A stretch of DNA of 64,000 nt from Nakamurella aerolata (GTDB lineage Bacteria > Actinomycetota > Actinomycetes > Mycobacteriales > Nakamurellaceae), in the NCBI RefSeq assembly GCF_013002705.1, contig NZ_JABEND010000003.1, positions 1 through 64,000 on the forward strand, given 5' to 3'. Shown here one piece after another: positions 33,028-42,902 of this stretch. Numbering within the stretch: position 1 is the first letter of the stretch; every line of letters begins with the position of its first letter. The position numbers and the translations under genes were made by a program. The notes under the pieces are model-generated. The model ran no database searches and had not been told where the DNA came from. It saw only the letters and a program-made list of their open reading frames with translations.

Positions 33028-34443
33028 TCAGCCCTGGCCGGAGCTCGGCCCGGTGGCCACCGGCGGCAGGCCCTGCAGGTCGGCCAGCACCTTCGGATCC
33101 TGCAACTCCATCCAGGCGATGACGTCCTGGTAGGTGGTGCAGATGGTGTCCTTCTTGCCGCAGGTCTCCTTCATGAAGCTCAGCGCCGGGGCGTTGAAGG
33201 AGTCGCCGTTCCAGTTGTTGAAGTGGTTCGCCACCAGCATCGGCGCCCGGTTGCCGTTGAACGCCTGCTCGTACATGTAGTCGTAGGTGCCGCGGACGAT
33301 CTTGCGCAGCTCCGGCGCGGTCTCCGGCTGCTCCTTGCCCTGGTTGAACTTGATCCAGAAGTTGTAGTCCATCGCGGTGACCATCGGGTTCTTGCCCTGC
33401 TTGGCGAAGCCCGGCGAGTAGACGTCCTGCATGTAGAACTCCCAGATGCCGTCGACCTTGGTCGGCCAGACCATGCCGGGAGCCTGCTGCTTCGAGGTGT
33501 CGTAGGTCATGCCGAACTTCTTCAGCGCCGGCGTCAGCTTCTTCAGATCGCCTTCAAGACAAGGAGTTCGGCCGCCCTTGATGGCGTCGGTCGGCACCTT
33601 GAGGTCGGGCGCGTCGGCGCCGACGCCGTTGATCTTCTTCCAGTCCTTCATGAAGGTGAAGAACTGCCCGAGCTCGGACTCCCAGTCGGCCGTCGACCAG
33701 TCGTCACCGCCCGGCGGGTTGTCGCTGCAGAAGTGACCGTTGAAGTGGGTGCCGATCTCGTGCCCGGCGGCGTAGGCCTTGTTCAGGTCCTCCACCTCAA
33801 GCACCACCTCGTCGCGGCTGCCGCCGAACCCGATCGAGGCCTTGCCCTTGGCGTGGCCCGGCCCGGTGTAGGCGTCCTTGTTGGCCGTCTCCAGCAGGTA
33901 GATGCCGGTGAGGAAGCCGACGAACCTCGAGTCGGTGGGCTTGGCCGCCTTGCTGAACGCCTCCCACTTGTCGTGGCTGCCGGCGCCGTCGAAGCTGAAA
34001 ATGATGAACTGCGGCGGCTTCTCGCCCGGCTTGAGCTTCGTCATCGGCACGTTGCTGGCCGGACGCCCGTCCGCACCCGGCTTCGGCGCCAGCTTGCTCG
34101 CCGACGGTTTCGCCGAATCCGACGCTGCCGGAGCCGACGACCCCGCAGTCGACTCGGCAGCCGACGACGCGGGCGGCGCGGACGAGGACGCGGCCGGGCC
34201 GCTGCCCGCTGTCGAGCCGGCCGAACCGGCGGACCCTGAGCCGTCCTGGCCGGCGCTGTCGGTGGCAGCCCCGTCGCTTGAGCCGTCACCAGAGCCGCCG
34301 GCGGTGCCGCCGGTCTCCCCCGTGATGGTGGTGGAAACGGTCTGGGTGACCGGAGCGCCCTCGTTGCTGCCACTTGAGCAGCCCGCAACCAGCGCGGCCG
34401 TCGTACTGATGATTGCTGCCGGGACGATTCGTCGCAGGCGCAT
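33028..34443 (-). CDS. Polysaccharide-deacetylase-like lipoprotein
   Basis: A 471-residue secreted lipoprotein. A signal with lipobox LVAGC precedes a Ser/Ala/Gly-rich linker to about 140. The deacetylase-like domain begins QFIIFSFDGAGSHDKW (NodB motif 1 with Asp) and has HEIGTHFNGHF (motif 2, metal His pair). A later HFNNWNGD region replaces the usual motif. Such proteins trim N-acetyl groups from cell-wall or other glycans. The start is ATG 34443, six bases after GAAGGG; ATG 34449 is possible. It is divergent from gltA. Confidence 0.78.
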   Translation of the reverse strand: MRLRRIVPAAIISTTAALVAGCSSGSNEGAPVTQTVSTTITGETGGTAGGSGDGSSDGAATDSAGQDGSGSAGSAGSTAGSGPAASSSAPPASSAAESTAGSSAPAASDSAKPSASKLAPKPGADGRPASNVPMTKLKPGEKPPQFIIFSFDGAGSHDKWEAFSKAAKPTDSRFVGFLTGIYLLETANKDAYTGPGHAKGKASIGFGGSRDEVVLEVEDLNKAYAAGHEIGTHFNGHFCSDNPPGGDDWSTADWESELGQFFTFMKDWKKINGVGADAPDLKVPTDAIKGGRTPCLEGDLKKLTPALKKFGMTYDTSKQQAPGMVWPTKVDGIWEFYMQDVYSPGFAKQGKNPMVTAMDYNFWIKFNQGKEQPETAPELRKIVRGTYDYMYEQAFNGNRAPMLVANHFNNWNGDSFNAPALSFMKETCGKKDTICTTYQDVIAWMELQDPKVLADLQGLPPVATGPSSGQG

Positions 34444-34631
34444 CCGCATCCCTTCGTCGATGTGGGTGGTGTGATCGGTCGGCGGCTACTCCCCCGGGCG
34501 AGAGCGCCGACCTCGACCCCCGCCTTAACCAGGGTGACATAACCGGGTGGGCCTGCCGACCACATCCGCCGGTGTCGGCGCGATCCTGCTCACGGTGGCC
34601 CGGATGAGGGCAAGTTCACGCCCGCCCGGTT

Positions 34632-34662
34632 GAACCCTCGCACCCCCCGGACAGTAGCGTGG
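34632..34662 (+). promoter_or_regulatory. Candidate gltA promoter and leader dyads
   Basis: TTGAAC (34632-34637) and TAGCGT (34657-34662) are spaced 19 bases, fitting a sigma-70-type promoter about 160 bases before the gltA start. Just downstream is a direct repeat GAACGATTC twice (about 34670-34687), and at 34748-34765 a near-palindrome CCACGACACGCGTCGTGG that could be an operator or leader hairpin. Confidence 0.4.
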
Positions 34663-34822
34663 AGACGAACGATTCGAACGATTCGACGGCGTTGTCTCCG
34701 GCCCAGCAGGCTCACGGCAGCGTCACGGTCATGATCCTGGGCTGCGTCCACGACACGCGTCGTGGGCAGGTGCGAGAACCTCGCCGCATCAGCCCTGGCC
34801 GAGCTGAAAGGGCGAAACCACG

Positions 34823-36151
<1,329 letters not shown>

Positions 36152-36175
36152 CAAGCGCTGACTCGGACTCTCGGC

Positions 36176-36205
36176 AAGGCCCGCACCGATTGTGGTGCGG
36201 GCCTT
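36176..36205 (+). terminator. gltA rho-independent terminator
   Basis: A perfect 12-base stem AAGGCCCGCACC/GGTGCGGGCCTT with loop GATTGT, followed by TGTTGTTTG. Confidence 0.9.
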
Positions 36206-36273
36206 GTTGTTTGCGCTTGTTGGTGTCGCTTGTTGTTGTCGCGGCGCGTTGATTCGGAGTGGCGGCAGTCTCC

Positions 36274-36368
36274 GGGGTGACGGGCCCGCCTAGGCTTCGC
36301 TGGCTGCCCGAGCTCGCTCCGCTCCCTCGAGCAGCTGCCGCTGCAGAGTGCGGCGGGCCCGTCACCCC
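36274..36368. repeat. Dispersed palindromic element, copy A
   Basis: Perfect 17-base outer arms GGGGTGACGGGCCCGCC (36274-36290) and its complement (36352-36368) enclose a 61-base core. The core begins TAGGCTTCGCTGGCTG and contains an inner stem GCTGCCCGAG/CTCGAGCAGC (one mismatch). A second copy lies inverted at 63803-63897 with the same 61-base core length. No protein is encoded. Confidence 0.85.
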
Positions 36369-36639
36369 TGCGCCGGCCGGTTCTGCGGACGCGCACTCGG
36401 TGGTCAGCGCTCGCTGCACGGTGCGGCGGGCCCGTCACCCCCGCGCCGGCCGGTTCCGCGGACGCGCACTCGGTGCTCAACGCTCGCTGCACGGTGCGGC
36501 GGCCCCGTCACCCCTGCGCCAGCCGCTCCTGCGGACGCGCACCCGGTGATCAGCGCTACCTGCACGGTGCGGCGGCCCCGTCACCCCCGCGCCGGCCGGT
36601 TCCGCGGACGCGCATCGGGTGGTCAACAGTCGATGCAGG
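36348..36639. repeat. 73-base tandem repeat, four units
   Basis: Four adjacent 73-base units start at 36348, 36421, 36494 and 36567 (each GTGCGGCGG(G/C)CCCGTCACCC...). The first unit begins inside the right arm of element A, so the tandem array looks like expansion of that arm and its flank. It fills most of the convergent gap between gltA and the ABC permease gene. There are no unique spacers, so it is not a CRISPR array. Confidence 0.88.
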
Positions 36640-36726
36640 AGAACGACGACAACACCGCGGCCGGCTCGCCCCGACGCCGAGCCGGCCGCGATGGAGTACC
36701 TGCCGGAACTGTTGCGACACTTGGCG

Positions 36727-37785
36727 TTACAGGACCCGCCGGCGAATGCGCCACCGGCCGAGCGTGATGCCGAAGGCGGCGATCACAGCGCAGATCAGGC
36801 TCAGCGTCGCGACCAGCTGGCCGTAGCGCGCCGGGCTGAGAAAGCTCACGTACTTGTTCGTGACACCGGCTCGTTGGGCGCAGGCCTCCGACACTTTCCG
36901 CACCTGAGCCTCGGTCAGTTCCCCATCACCGTAGTCGCAGTCGAAGTACCCGACGGTCGCTCCACTGACCGTGACGAATCCTGTGGTGAAGTCCGTGGCC
37001 CCGTCCGGAACTCCTTGCACCGCCATATTGTCCGGGGGGCCGTAGATCTGATCGTGCGGGACCAGATATCCATATCCGAGATATCCGATTCCTACGATCA
37101 CGGCCGCCGCGACGGGGAGCGCGACCACCAAGGCCGCAAACACGCCGCGGACATAGGTGCCAACCGGGATGGCGATGCCGAAGCTGAGCAACATCAGCGC
37201 CGCCGGAACGAGGCCATTCGCCTGGAACGCTGTCGCTTCGACCGACGGGAACGCTCTGATGCCGGCAACGTTCCCGAGCCAACCACAGAGCAGCCCGGCC
37301 GCGGCTTGCGCCACCAGCAACGGCACCGCCACCACGGCGCACTTCGTCAGGTACCAGCGGGTTCGGCTGACCGACTGGGTGAGCGCGAACACCGCGGTGC
37401 CGCGATCGCGTTCCTGCGAGACCACGGTGGCCCCACCGAGCACGCCCAGCAACACCGGCAGCACCAGCATCGGCAGCCGCGCCAGCGACCAGGCGTCGAC
37501 CCAGTCCTGCACCTTGAGCCAGTCCTGACCGCACATCGCGACGCCGAAGTTCTCCGTCGGGTCCGGACAGGCCGGCGTGGTGTTGCGCAGGGTGTCAAGG
37601 GTGCTGACAAACCGCCACCGGATGAACAGTTGGGCCAGCACGGTGAGTGCCAGCAGCCCGACGCCGACCAGCACGAAGAGCCGGTGTTGACGCCAGGCCA
37701 CCCACCACATCCCGTGTGGCGCAAGGCCTCTTGGCTGCTCGTCGGTGCCCGGCGTCCGGGCCGCGGGGGCCAGGTCCGTTGTCAT
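36727..37785 (-). CDS. ABC transporter permease (ABC-2 type)
   Basis: A 352-residue membrane protein with about six helices (LFVLVGVGLLALTVLAQLFI; LPMLVLPVLLGVLGGATVV; ALMLLSFGIAIPVG; AALVVALPVAAAVIVGIGYL; and a C-terminal pair). An extracellular loop carries paired cysteines (PACPDP, AMCGQD, FDCDYGD, EACAQRAG). It is the third gene of a gntR-ATPase-permease operon with ATGA overlap, the YtrA-type arrangement. The substrate is unknown; cell-envelope stress or peptide export is the usual theme. Confidence 0.8.
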   Translation of the reverse strand: MTTDLAPAARTPGTDEQPRGLAPHGMWWVAWRQHRLFVLVGVGLLALTVLAQLFIRWRFVSTLDTLRNTTPACPDPTENFGVAMCGQDWLKVQDWVDAWSLARLPMLVLPVLLGVLGGATVVSQERDRGTAVFALTQSVSRTRWYLTKCAVVAVPLLVAQAAAGLLCGWLGNVAGIRAFPSVEATAFQANGLVPAALMLLSFGIAIPVGTYVRGVFAALVVALPVAAAVIVGIGYLGYGYLVPHDQIYGPPDNMAVQGVPDGATDFTTGFVTVSGATVGYFDCDYGDGELTEAQVRKVSEACAQRAGVTNKYVSFLSPARYGQLVATLSLICAVIAAFGITLGRWRIRRRVL

Positions 37786-38747
37786 GATGCCTCCCGAGTC
37801 GGGGCGGAGTCCAGATCGGAGAGTCCGGCAACTGCGGTACCTCTGGACCGGCGCAGCTGGGCGATGACGATCTCGTCGAGGCTGGGCCGCTCGGCGCTCC
37901 AGCCGGGCGGCGGCAGCGGTGCCGGGCCTTCCAGCAACACCGCGGTCTGCCGCGGTGTGCGCCGGACTTCTACCAGTTGCTCGCGTGGAATCCATTGCAG
38001 CGCAGCCGGTTCGCTTCCGGGGCCGATCAGCAGGGTGTGCCCGTCGATCACCTCGTCGGTCTCACCGCGCAGCGAGACCCGGCCGTCGGTGATCACCGCA
38101 AGGTCGCTGCAGACATGCTCGATCTCGCCGAGGATGTGGGAGCTCAGCACCACCGTCGTCCCCTGCTCGGCCACCGTCGACAGCAGGGTCTGCTGAACCT
38201 CCAAGCGCGCCAACGGATCCAGATCCGCCAGCGGTTCGTCCAGCAACAGCAGCTCCGGCCGGCGGGCGAACGCGATCGCCAGCGCCAACCGGCTGCGCTG
38301 GCCACCGGACAGGGCGCCGACCCTGGCTCGCTGATTCAGCTCCGCCTCGTCGCACAACCGCCGCGCCAACGCCGCGTCCCAGCGGACATTGAGATGTCTG
38401 GCGATCTGCAGCATGTCCGCTACCGTGCTGCGCCGGTACAGTGGCTTGTCCTGCGCGAGGAACGAGATCCGTTCCGGCGTACCGGTACTGCTCACCTGGC
38501 GCCCGTTGAAGCTCACCGTCCCCTCGGTGAGGTCCAGCAGGCCGGACACCGCCCTGAGCAGCGTCGTCTTGCCGGCACCGTTCGGCCCGAGCAGCGCGGT
38601 GATGGAACCGCGCCGCACCGTCAGCGTCAGGTCGCGCAGCGCCCACCCGCTACGAAATCTCTTACCCGCCTTGCGGATCCGCAGGACGTCGTCGGTCTCG
38701 GCGGCGGCAGTGTCCGGCTGGTGCGCAGCGTGTGGTGAGGTCGTCAT
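37782..38747 (-). CDS. ABC transporter ATP-binding protein
   Basis: A 321-residue ATPase. It has Walker A LLGPNGAGKTTLLRAV, a Q-loop near ISFLAQDKPLYR, the signature VGALSGGQRSRLALA, Walker B LLLLDEPLADLDPLAR and a switch His in LSSHILGEIEHV, with a C-terminal extension of about 90 residues as in export-type ATPases. It overlaps the regulator (ATGA) and the permease (ATGA), so three products are made in step. The start is the ATG of MTTSPHAAHQ after GGGAGG. Confidence 0.9.
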   Translation of the reverse strand: MTTSPHAAHQPDTAAAETDDVLRIRKAGKRFRSGWALRDLTLTVRRGSITALLGPNGAGKTTLLRAVSGLLDLTEGTVSFNGRQVSSTGTPERISFLAQDKPLYRRSTVADMLQIARHLNVRWDAALARRLCDEAELNQRARVGALSGGQRSRLALAIAFARRPELLLLDEPLADLDPLARLEVQQTLLSTVAEQGTTVVLSSHILGEIEHVCSDLAVITDGRVSLRGETDEVIDGHTLLIGPGSEPAALQWIPREQLVEVRRTPRQTAVLLEGPAPLPPPGWSAERPSLDEIVIAQLRRSRGTAVAGLSDLDSAPTREAS

Positions 38748-39187
38748 CTGGTCCTCCCGAGGTTGTTGGAAGCGCTGCCGGACGGGGGCGCTGGGGCGGC
38801 GGGCGTGAAGACGTCGTCGAGCGCTGCGCCCAGCCAGGTCTCGATCTCCTGACGTGACAGCCCGGCCGCGCTGGCCGCCCGCAGCCAATCGCCGAGGGCG
38901 ACGCCGAGTTCTCCGCGTGGATCGACCTGCGGCCGTGCGGTCGACCGGGTGATGAAGGTGCCGGCGCCGACCCGCCCTTCGGCCAGACCGAGGTGTTCCA
39001 GTTCCCGGTAGGCCTTGAGCACGGTGTTCGGGTTGATCGGTGTCACCGCAACGACTTCCCTGGCCGGCGGCAGCCGGCCGCCCTCGCGCAGCCGACCCAG
39101 CAGCAGCGCCTGCTGCACCTGGTCGACGATCTGCAGATACGGGGGTGTCCCCGACCGCCGATCGATCCGGAACTCGATCACGGACAC
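38744..39187 (-). CDS. GntR-family repressor, YtrA subfamily
   Basis: A 147-residue regulator. The GntR winged helix starts SGTPPYLQIVDQVQQALLLGRL and has LPPAREVVAVTPINPNTVLKAYRELEHLGL with wing VGAGTFIT. Only a short C-terminal tail follows, as in YtrA proteins that sit first in ABC exporter operons. It starts at GTG with no Shine-Dalgarno, so a leaderless mRNA is possible. It likely represses its own operon via the dyad at 39189. Confidence 0.9.
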   Translation of the reverse strand: MSVIEFRIDRRSGTPPYLQIVDQVQQALLLGRLREGGRLPPAREVVAVTPINPNTVLKAYRELEHLGLAEGRVGAGTFITRSTARPQVDPRGELGVALGDWLRAASAAGLSRQEIETWLGAALDDVFTPAAPAPPSGSASNNLGRTR

Positions 39188-39188
39188 A

Positions 39189-39212
39189 ATTACACCATAT
39201 CCCTAGTGCAAT
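39189..39212 (-). promoter_or_regulatory. Candidate YtrA-type operator/promoter
   Basis: Inverted repeat ATTACAC-N10-GTGCAAT (one mismatch) immediately before the gntR start codon, overlapping a TTGACT element on the minus strand (about 39215-39220). It is an AT-rich island in GC-rich surroundings, well placed for autorepression. Confidence 0.5.
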
Positions 39213-39450
39213 GAGTCAATAGCCGCGCCGACCCTGACGGGGATCCGGCGGCCTGCCGCATGGACGTCCCGGTTCGCCGCGGGCTCCGGGATGGCGGACC
39301 GCCGTTCCCCGTACCTCGATCGCGAGAACGGGCCGGCCGCCCAGGTGTGGCATGACTGAGTGCCAGGTACCTCGCTCCCGCGGCCGATGCCCCGGGCCGA
39401 CGCGACCGTCCGGGTTGCCGGCAGCCAACGGCAGCGGCAAGACTCGACCC

Positions 39451-40218
39451 ATGCCGATGATCAGCATCGAGGTACCCGACGCGCCGGGACCTGCCGGTAC
39501 CGCGGAGGCCTACCTGGCCGAGCCGGGCGGGCGGGACGTCTCCGGCGGCGGGGTGCTGCTGGTCATGGACGCGATCGGGCTGCGCCCGCAGCTCGAGCGG
39601 ATGGCCGACCGCATCGCCGGCTGGGGCTATCCGACGCTGGCGCCGAATGTCTTCTACCGCAAGGGATCCGCCGCGGAGCTGGCGCCGAGGGAGGATCTGC
39701 GCGTCCCGAAGGCGCGGGAGGCGTTCTTCCGCAAGGCCATGCCGCGGGTGAACGCCCTCACCGCCGAGCTCGCCGAACGCGACATCCCCGGCTACCTGGC
39801 CGCGCTGCGGCACACCCTCGGTGACCCGGACGCCGAAGTGGCGGTGGTCGGGTTCTGCATGGGTGCCCGGCTGGCCGTCCGAGCGGCAGGTCTTGACCCG
39901 AACGTGGTGGCCTGCGCGGGATTTCACGGCGGCGGACTGGCCACCGACGCCGACGACAGCCCGCACTGGCGGCTGGCGACGGCGCGCGCCGAGTTCGTCT
40001 TCGGCCACGCCGACAAAGACCGATCGATGCCACCGGAGGCCGTCGCGGAACTAGGCGCCGCCATGGACAAGATAGGACTGACCTACCGCAACGAGATCTA
40101 CCCCGGCGCGCCGCACGGCTACACCATGGAAGACACCTCGTCGTTCCAGCGGGCCGGCGCCGAGCGCGCCTTCACCGAACTGCGCGCGCTGCTGGAACGG
40201 ACGCTCCCCCGGCCCTGA
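39451..40218 (+). CDS. Dienelactone hydrolase family protein
   Basis: A 255-residue alpha/beta-hydrolase of the DLH family. It opens ISIEVPDAPGPAG, with VLLVMDAIGLRPQLERMADR; the nucleophile Cys is in VVGFCMGARLA, an acidic residue in FGHADKDRSMP, and the His in GAPHGYTME. Such enzymes hydrolyse dienelactones or related esters in aromatic breakdown, though many act on unknown lactones. ATG 39451 lacks a clear Shine-Dalgarno; ATG 39457 is an alternative. Confidence 0.87.
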   Translation: MPMISIEVPDAPGPAGTAEAYLAEPGGRDVSGGGVLLVMDAIGLRPQLERMADRIAGWGYPTLAPNVFYRKGSAAELAPREDLRVPKAREAFFRKAMPRVNALTAELAERDIPGYLAALRHTLGDPDAEVAVVGFCMGARLAVRAAGLDPNVVACAGFHGGGLATDADDSPHWRLATARAEFVFGHADKDRSMPPEAVAELGAAMDKIGLTYRNEIYPGAPHGYTMEDTSSFQRAGAERAFTELRALLERTLPRP

Positions 40219-40336
40219 CCCCGCTGGTGCGGCGGCCTGGGGAGTTGTCCCCATGGGCGTCGGCGAACCAGATCGAACCGGGTCGCGTCGCATTCCCCGA
40301 GTGCCCGAACTGCGGGTGCACGACGAGGGGATCTGT

Positions 40337-41593
40337 ATGAACGGCAAGAAGATCGTCGCAGCTGTGACCGGCACCGCTGCCCTGGTCGGCGGGCTGGTGG
40401 TGTTGGGGGCGCAGCAGTCCACCACCGCGCCCAGCAACGCCGCGGCGGCACAGCAGTCGGTGACGGACCGGGGCGGCAATCCGCGGATGTGGGACGCCCA
40501 GTGGCAGTCGGACACCGATCCGCAGGTGCACTACTTCCCGGCCAAGGCCGACCTGAACGGCAGGGCCGGAACGTCGCTGAACGCGCAGACCCTGGTGGAG
40601 GACGCCTACCGGATGGGCGACAACGTCCCTGTGGTGTGCCAGGCCACCGGCGAAACCGCCTACGGCAGCACGATTTGGGACAAGACCGCCGACGGCTACT
40701 ACGTCGCCGACGCCTACGTGAAGACCGGCACCGACGGGTTCGCCGACGGCGTCCCGCGCTGCGAGGATCAGGGGGTTCCCTTCGAGCAGCGGCCGGCTGA
40801 TCCGCCCGCACCCGAACCCGCGCCGCAGCCGGAGCCGCCGGCCCAACCTCAGCCGCCCGCGGAGCCCCAGCCGGCCAACGGTGTCAGGGTGTTCCCGGCC
40901 AAGACCGAGGCCACCATCATGGACGGCAAGCGCGCCGACGCCAGGGTGGTACGCACGGTACCCGCCGGGTTCCAGGTCGAGGTGGTCTGCCAGGCCTACG
41001 GCGGTTCGGCGGCGGGCTCCAACATCTGGAACAAGACCACCGACAACCTGTGGATTCCGGATCAGCAGCTCAAGACCGGCACCGACGGCATGGTGGAGGG
41101 CATGGCGCGGTGCGACAACGACCAGCCGGCCGGCGGCGGCAGTGTCGGCGGCGCCATCTCCCGTGACGAGGTGATCAGCCGCGGCTACTTCTGGGTGAAC
41201 CAGAACATCCCCTACTCGATGGACACCAACGTGACCTACCCTGACCCGCAGGGCAAGGGCTACCGACCCGACTGCTCCGGCTTTGTCTCGATGGCCTGGC
41301 GGCTGCCGAGCGCGCTGAGCACCGTGAGCCTTGGCAGCGTCGCGACCCGGATCGAGTGGGAAGACCTGCAGCCCGGTGACGCGGTCGGGACCATCGGGCC
41401 CGGCACCGGCGGTGCGGCCGGACACGTCGTGCTGTTCCTGCGGTGGGCCAACGCCGAGCACACCCGCTTCGTCACGCTGGAGGAGCGCGGCGGCGGGCAC
41501 GGCGCCATCCAGTACGAGCGCGCCATCAACTACCCGACGGCCGGCGGTGCCTTCACCGCCAAGCCGTGGCGGTACAAGAACATCAACGGCTGA
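40337..41593 (+). CDS. Secreted protein with two SH3-like domains and NlpC/P60-like domain
   Basis: A 418-residue exported protein with a signal (KKIVAAVTGTAALVGGLVVL). Two SH3b-like repeats (about 65-145 and 190-260, each ending ADAYVKTGTDGFADG- or QQLKTGTDGMVEG-like) are joined by a Pro/Glu-rich linker. The C-terminal domain has DCSGFVSMAW (Cys nucleophile) and GHVVLFLRW (His), as in NlpC/P60-type peptidoglycan hydrolases. A cell-wall hydrolase or amidase-like role is inferred. It ends before a strong convergent hairpin. Confidence 0.83.
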   Translation: MNGKKIVAAVTGTAALVGGLVVLGAQQSTTAPSNAAAAQQSVTDRGGNPRMWDAQWQSDTDPQVHYFPAKADLNGRAGTSLNAQTLVEDAYRMGDNVPVVCQATGETAYGSTIWDKTADGYYVADAYVKTGTDGFADGVPRCEDQGVPFEQRPADPPAPEPAPQPEPPAQPQPPAEPQPANGVRVFPAKTEATIMDGKRADARVVRTVPAGFQVEVVCQAYGGSAAGSNIWNKTTDNLWIPDQQLKTGTDGMVEGMARCDNDQPAGGGSVGGAISRDEVISRGYFWVNQNIPYSMDTNVTYPDPQGKGYRPDCSGFVSMAWRLPSALSTVSLGSVATRIEWEDLQPGDAVGTIGPGTGGAAGHVVLFLRWANAEHTRFVTLEERGGGHGAIQYERAINYPTAGGAFTAKPWRYKNING

Positions 41594-41612
41594 CGCCCAG
41601 CCTCAGCGGCCA

Positions 41613-41667
41613 CCGCGGTGGCGAGCGGTCATCGATCACCTGCTGATCGGACCGCCCGCCACCGCGG
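41613..41667. terminator. Hairpin between convergent NlpC-like and galM genes
   Basis: Arms 41613-41630 and 41650-41667 (CCGCGGTGGCGAGCGGTC and complement) match at 17 of 18; the 19-base loop continues the pairing with CGAT/ATCG. Bidirectional termination is likely. Confidence 0.7.
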
Positions 41668-41810
41668 TTCGGCGTTTGCGGTGCCGGCGCCGGCACGGCA
41701 GCCAACCGGGCCCTGCTCGGGGTGCAACGGCTTCCACCCGTTGGCACGGATTCCCGGCCCGGCCCCAGCAACGGCGGCAATGGCGCCGCCGATCGTTACG
41801 CCGAACCCGA

Positions 41811-42890
41811 TCAGTCGCCCGGTGTCAAACCCCAACGCGCGGACCAACTCTCGCCCGGCTGAACCGTGAGCAGGTCGCGTCCGGAGCGCAACGCGTTGGC
41901 GCAGCACGTCATCGGCTCGACGGCGACGGCAAGGCGACGATCGGAGCCGTGACCGGGAAAATCCGGCGGGGTGTAGACCTGCGCCCAGCGGAAGTCTGGG
42001 TCGGTCCACAGCGTGAGGGTGCGGCCGTCGGGGCCGCTGAGCCGGTGCTCGAACCGCTCACCGCCACCGGGCGCCGCGACGGCGACGAAATCGGTGAGCG
42101 CGTCATTGCAGCTCACCTCGCCCAGCAGCGCACCGTCCCGCAGGTCGGCGCCCTGATTCCCGACCGGCTCGAAACCGGTTGGCAGGAAACGCTTGTCGGT
42201 CACGGCCCTGGTCGCACCGGTGACCTGCAGGGTGAGCTGCTCGACGGGCGTGTCGCCGACCCGCAGATAGGGATGCGCGCCGACGCCGAACACCGCCGGC
42301 TCGGCGCCGCGGTTGGTCACGGTGTGCGTCACCAGCAAGCCGGCGTCGGCGAGTTCATAGCGAACGAAAGTATCAAGGTTGAACGGCCAGCCGTGCTGCG
42401 GCACCACCTCGGCGTGCAGCGTCACCGATTCCGGCGTCTGCTCCACCACCCGGTAGACGGTGTTGCGGAGCAGCCCGTGGATGGCGGTGTTGCGCGACAC
42501 CTCGGTGATGTCGAGTTGCTGGGCCGACCCGTCGGGAGCGGTCCACTGGCCGTCCTCGGTGCGATTCGGCCACGGCGCAAGCACAATGCCGCAGCCCATC
42601 GGCGGCAGCTGCTCGTCCGGCCAGGTCTCGGTGTAGTGCGTGCCGTCGATGCTGAACTCGCGCAGCACCGCGGCCACCTGGCCGATCACCGCCCTGGCCG
42701 GGCCGCGGGTCAGCACGAACTGCTCGCCGCTGGCCGGGCGCTGCCCGACCGCCCCGGTGCTCGCTGAATCCGTGCCGCTCACCGAATCTGCGGTGCTCAC
42801 CGCATCTGTGCTGCTCACTGAATCCGTGCCGCTCACCGCATCTGTGCTGCTCACCGCATCTGTGCTGCTCATCGCATCTGTGCTGCTCAT
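41811..42890 (-). CDS. galM: Aldose 1-epimerase (GalM-like) with repeat N terminus
   Basis: A 359-residue mutarotase interconverting alpha and beta sugars. Landmarks are MGCGIVLAPWPNRTEDGQW, NTAIHGLLRN with one catalytic His, GVGAHPYLR with the second, and the catalytic Glu in VAVEPMTC. The first about 45 residues are a low-complexity SSTDAV/SGTDSV ladder encoded by tandem repeats, so the real start may be further in, near GEQFVLTRG. It lies next to a small unknown gene on the same strand, 12 bases apart. Confidence 0.85.
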   Translation of the reverse strand: MSSTDAMSSTDAVSSTDAVSGTDSVSSTDAVSTADSVSGTDSASTGAVGQRPASGEQFVLTRGPARAVIGQVAAVLREFSIDGTHYTETWPDEQLPPMGCGIVLAPWPNRTEDGQWTAPDGSAQQLDITEVSRNTAIHGLLRNTVYRVVEQTPESVTLHAEVVPQHGWPFNLDTFVRYELADAGLLVTHTVTNRGAEPAVFGVGAHPYLRVGDTPVEQLTLQVTGATRAVTDKRFLPTGFEPVGNQGADLRDGALLGEVSCNDALTDFVAVAAPGGGERFEHRLSGPDGRTLTLWTDPDFRWAQVYTPPDFPGHGSDRRLAVAVEPMTCCANALRSGRDLLTVQPGESWSARWGLTPGD

Positions 42891-42902
42891 GGAGGCAGGG
42901 AC

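Noticed and set aside
36348-36639. CRISPR-like array
   Set aside because: Units are directly adjacent and fully repeated; there are no unique spacers and no cas genes.
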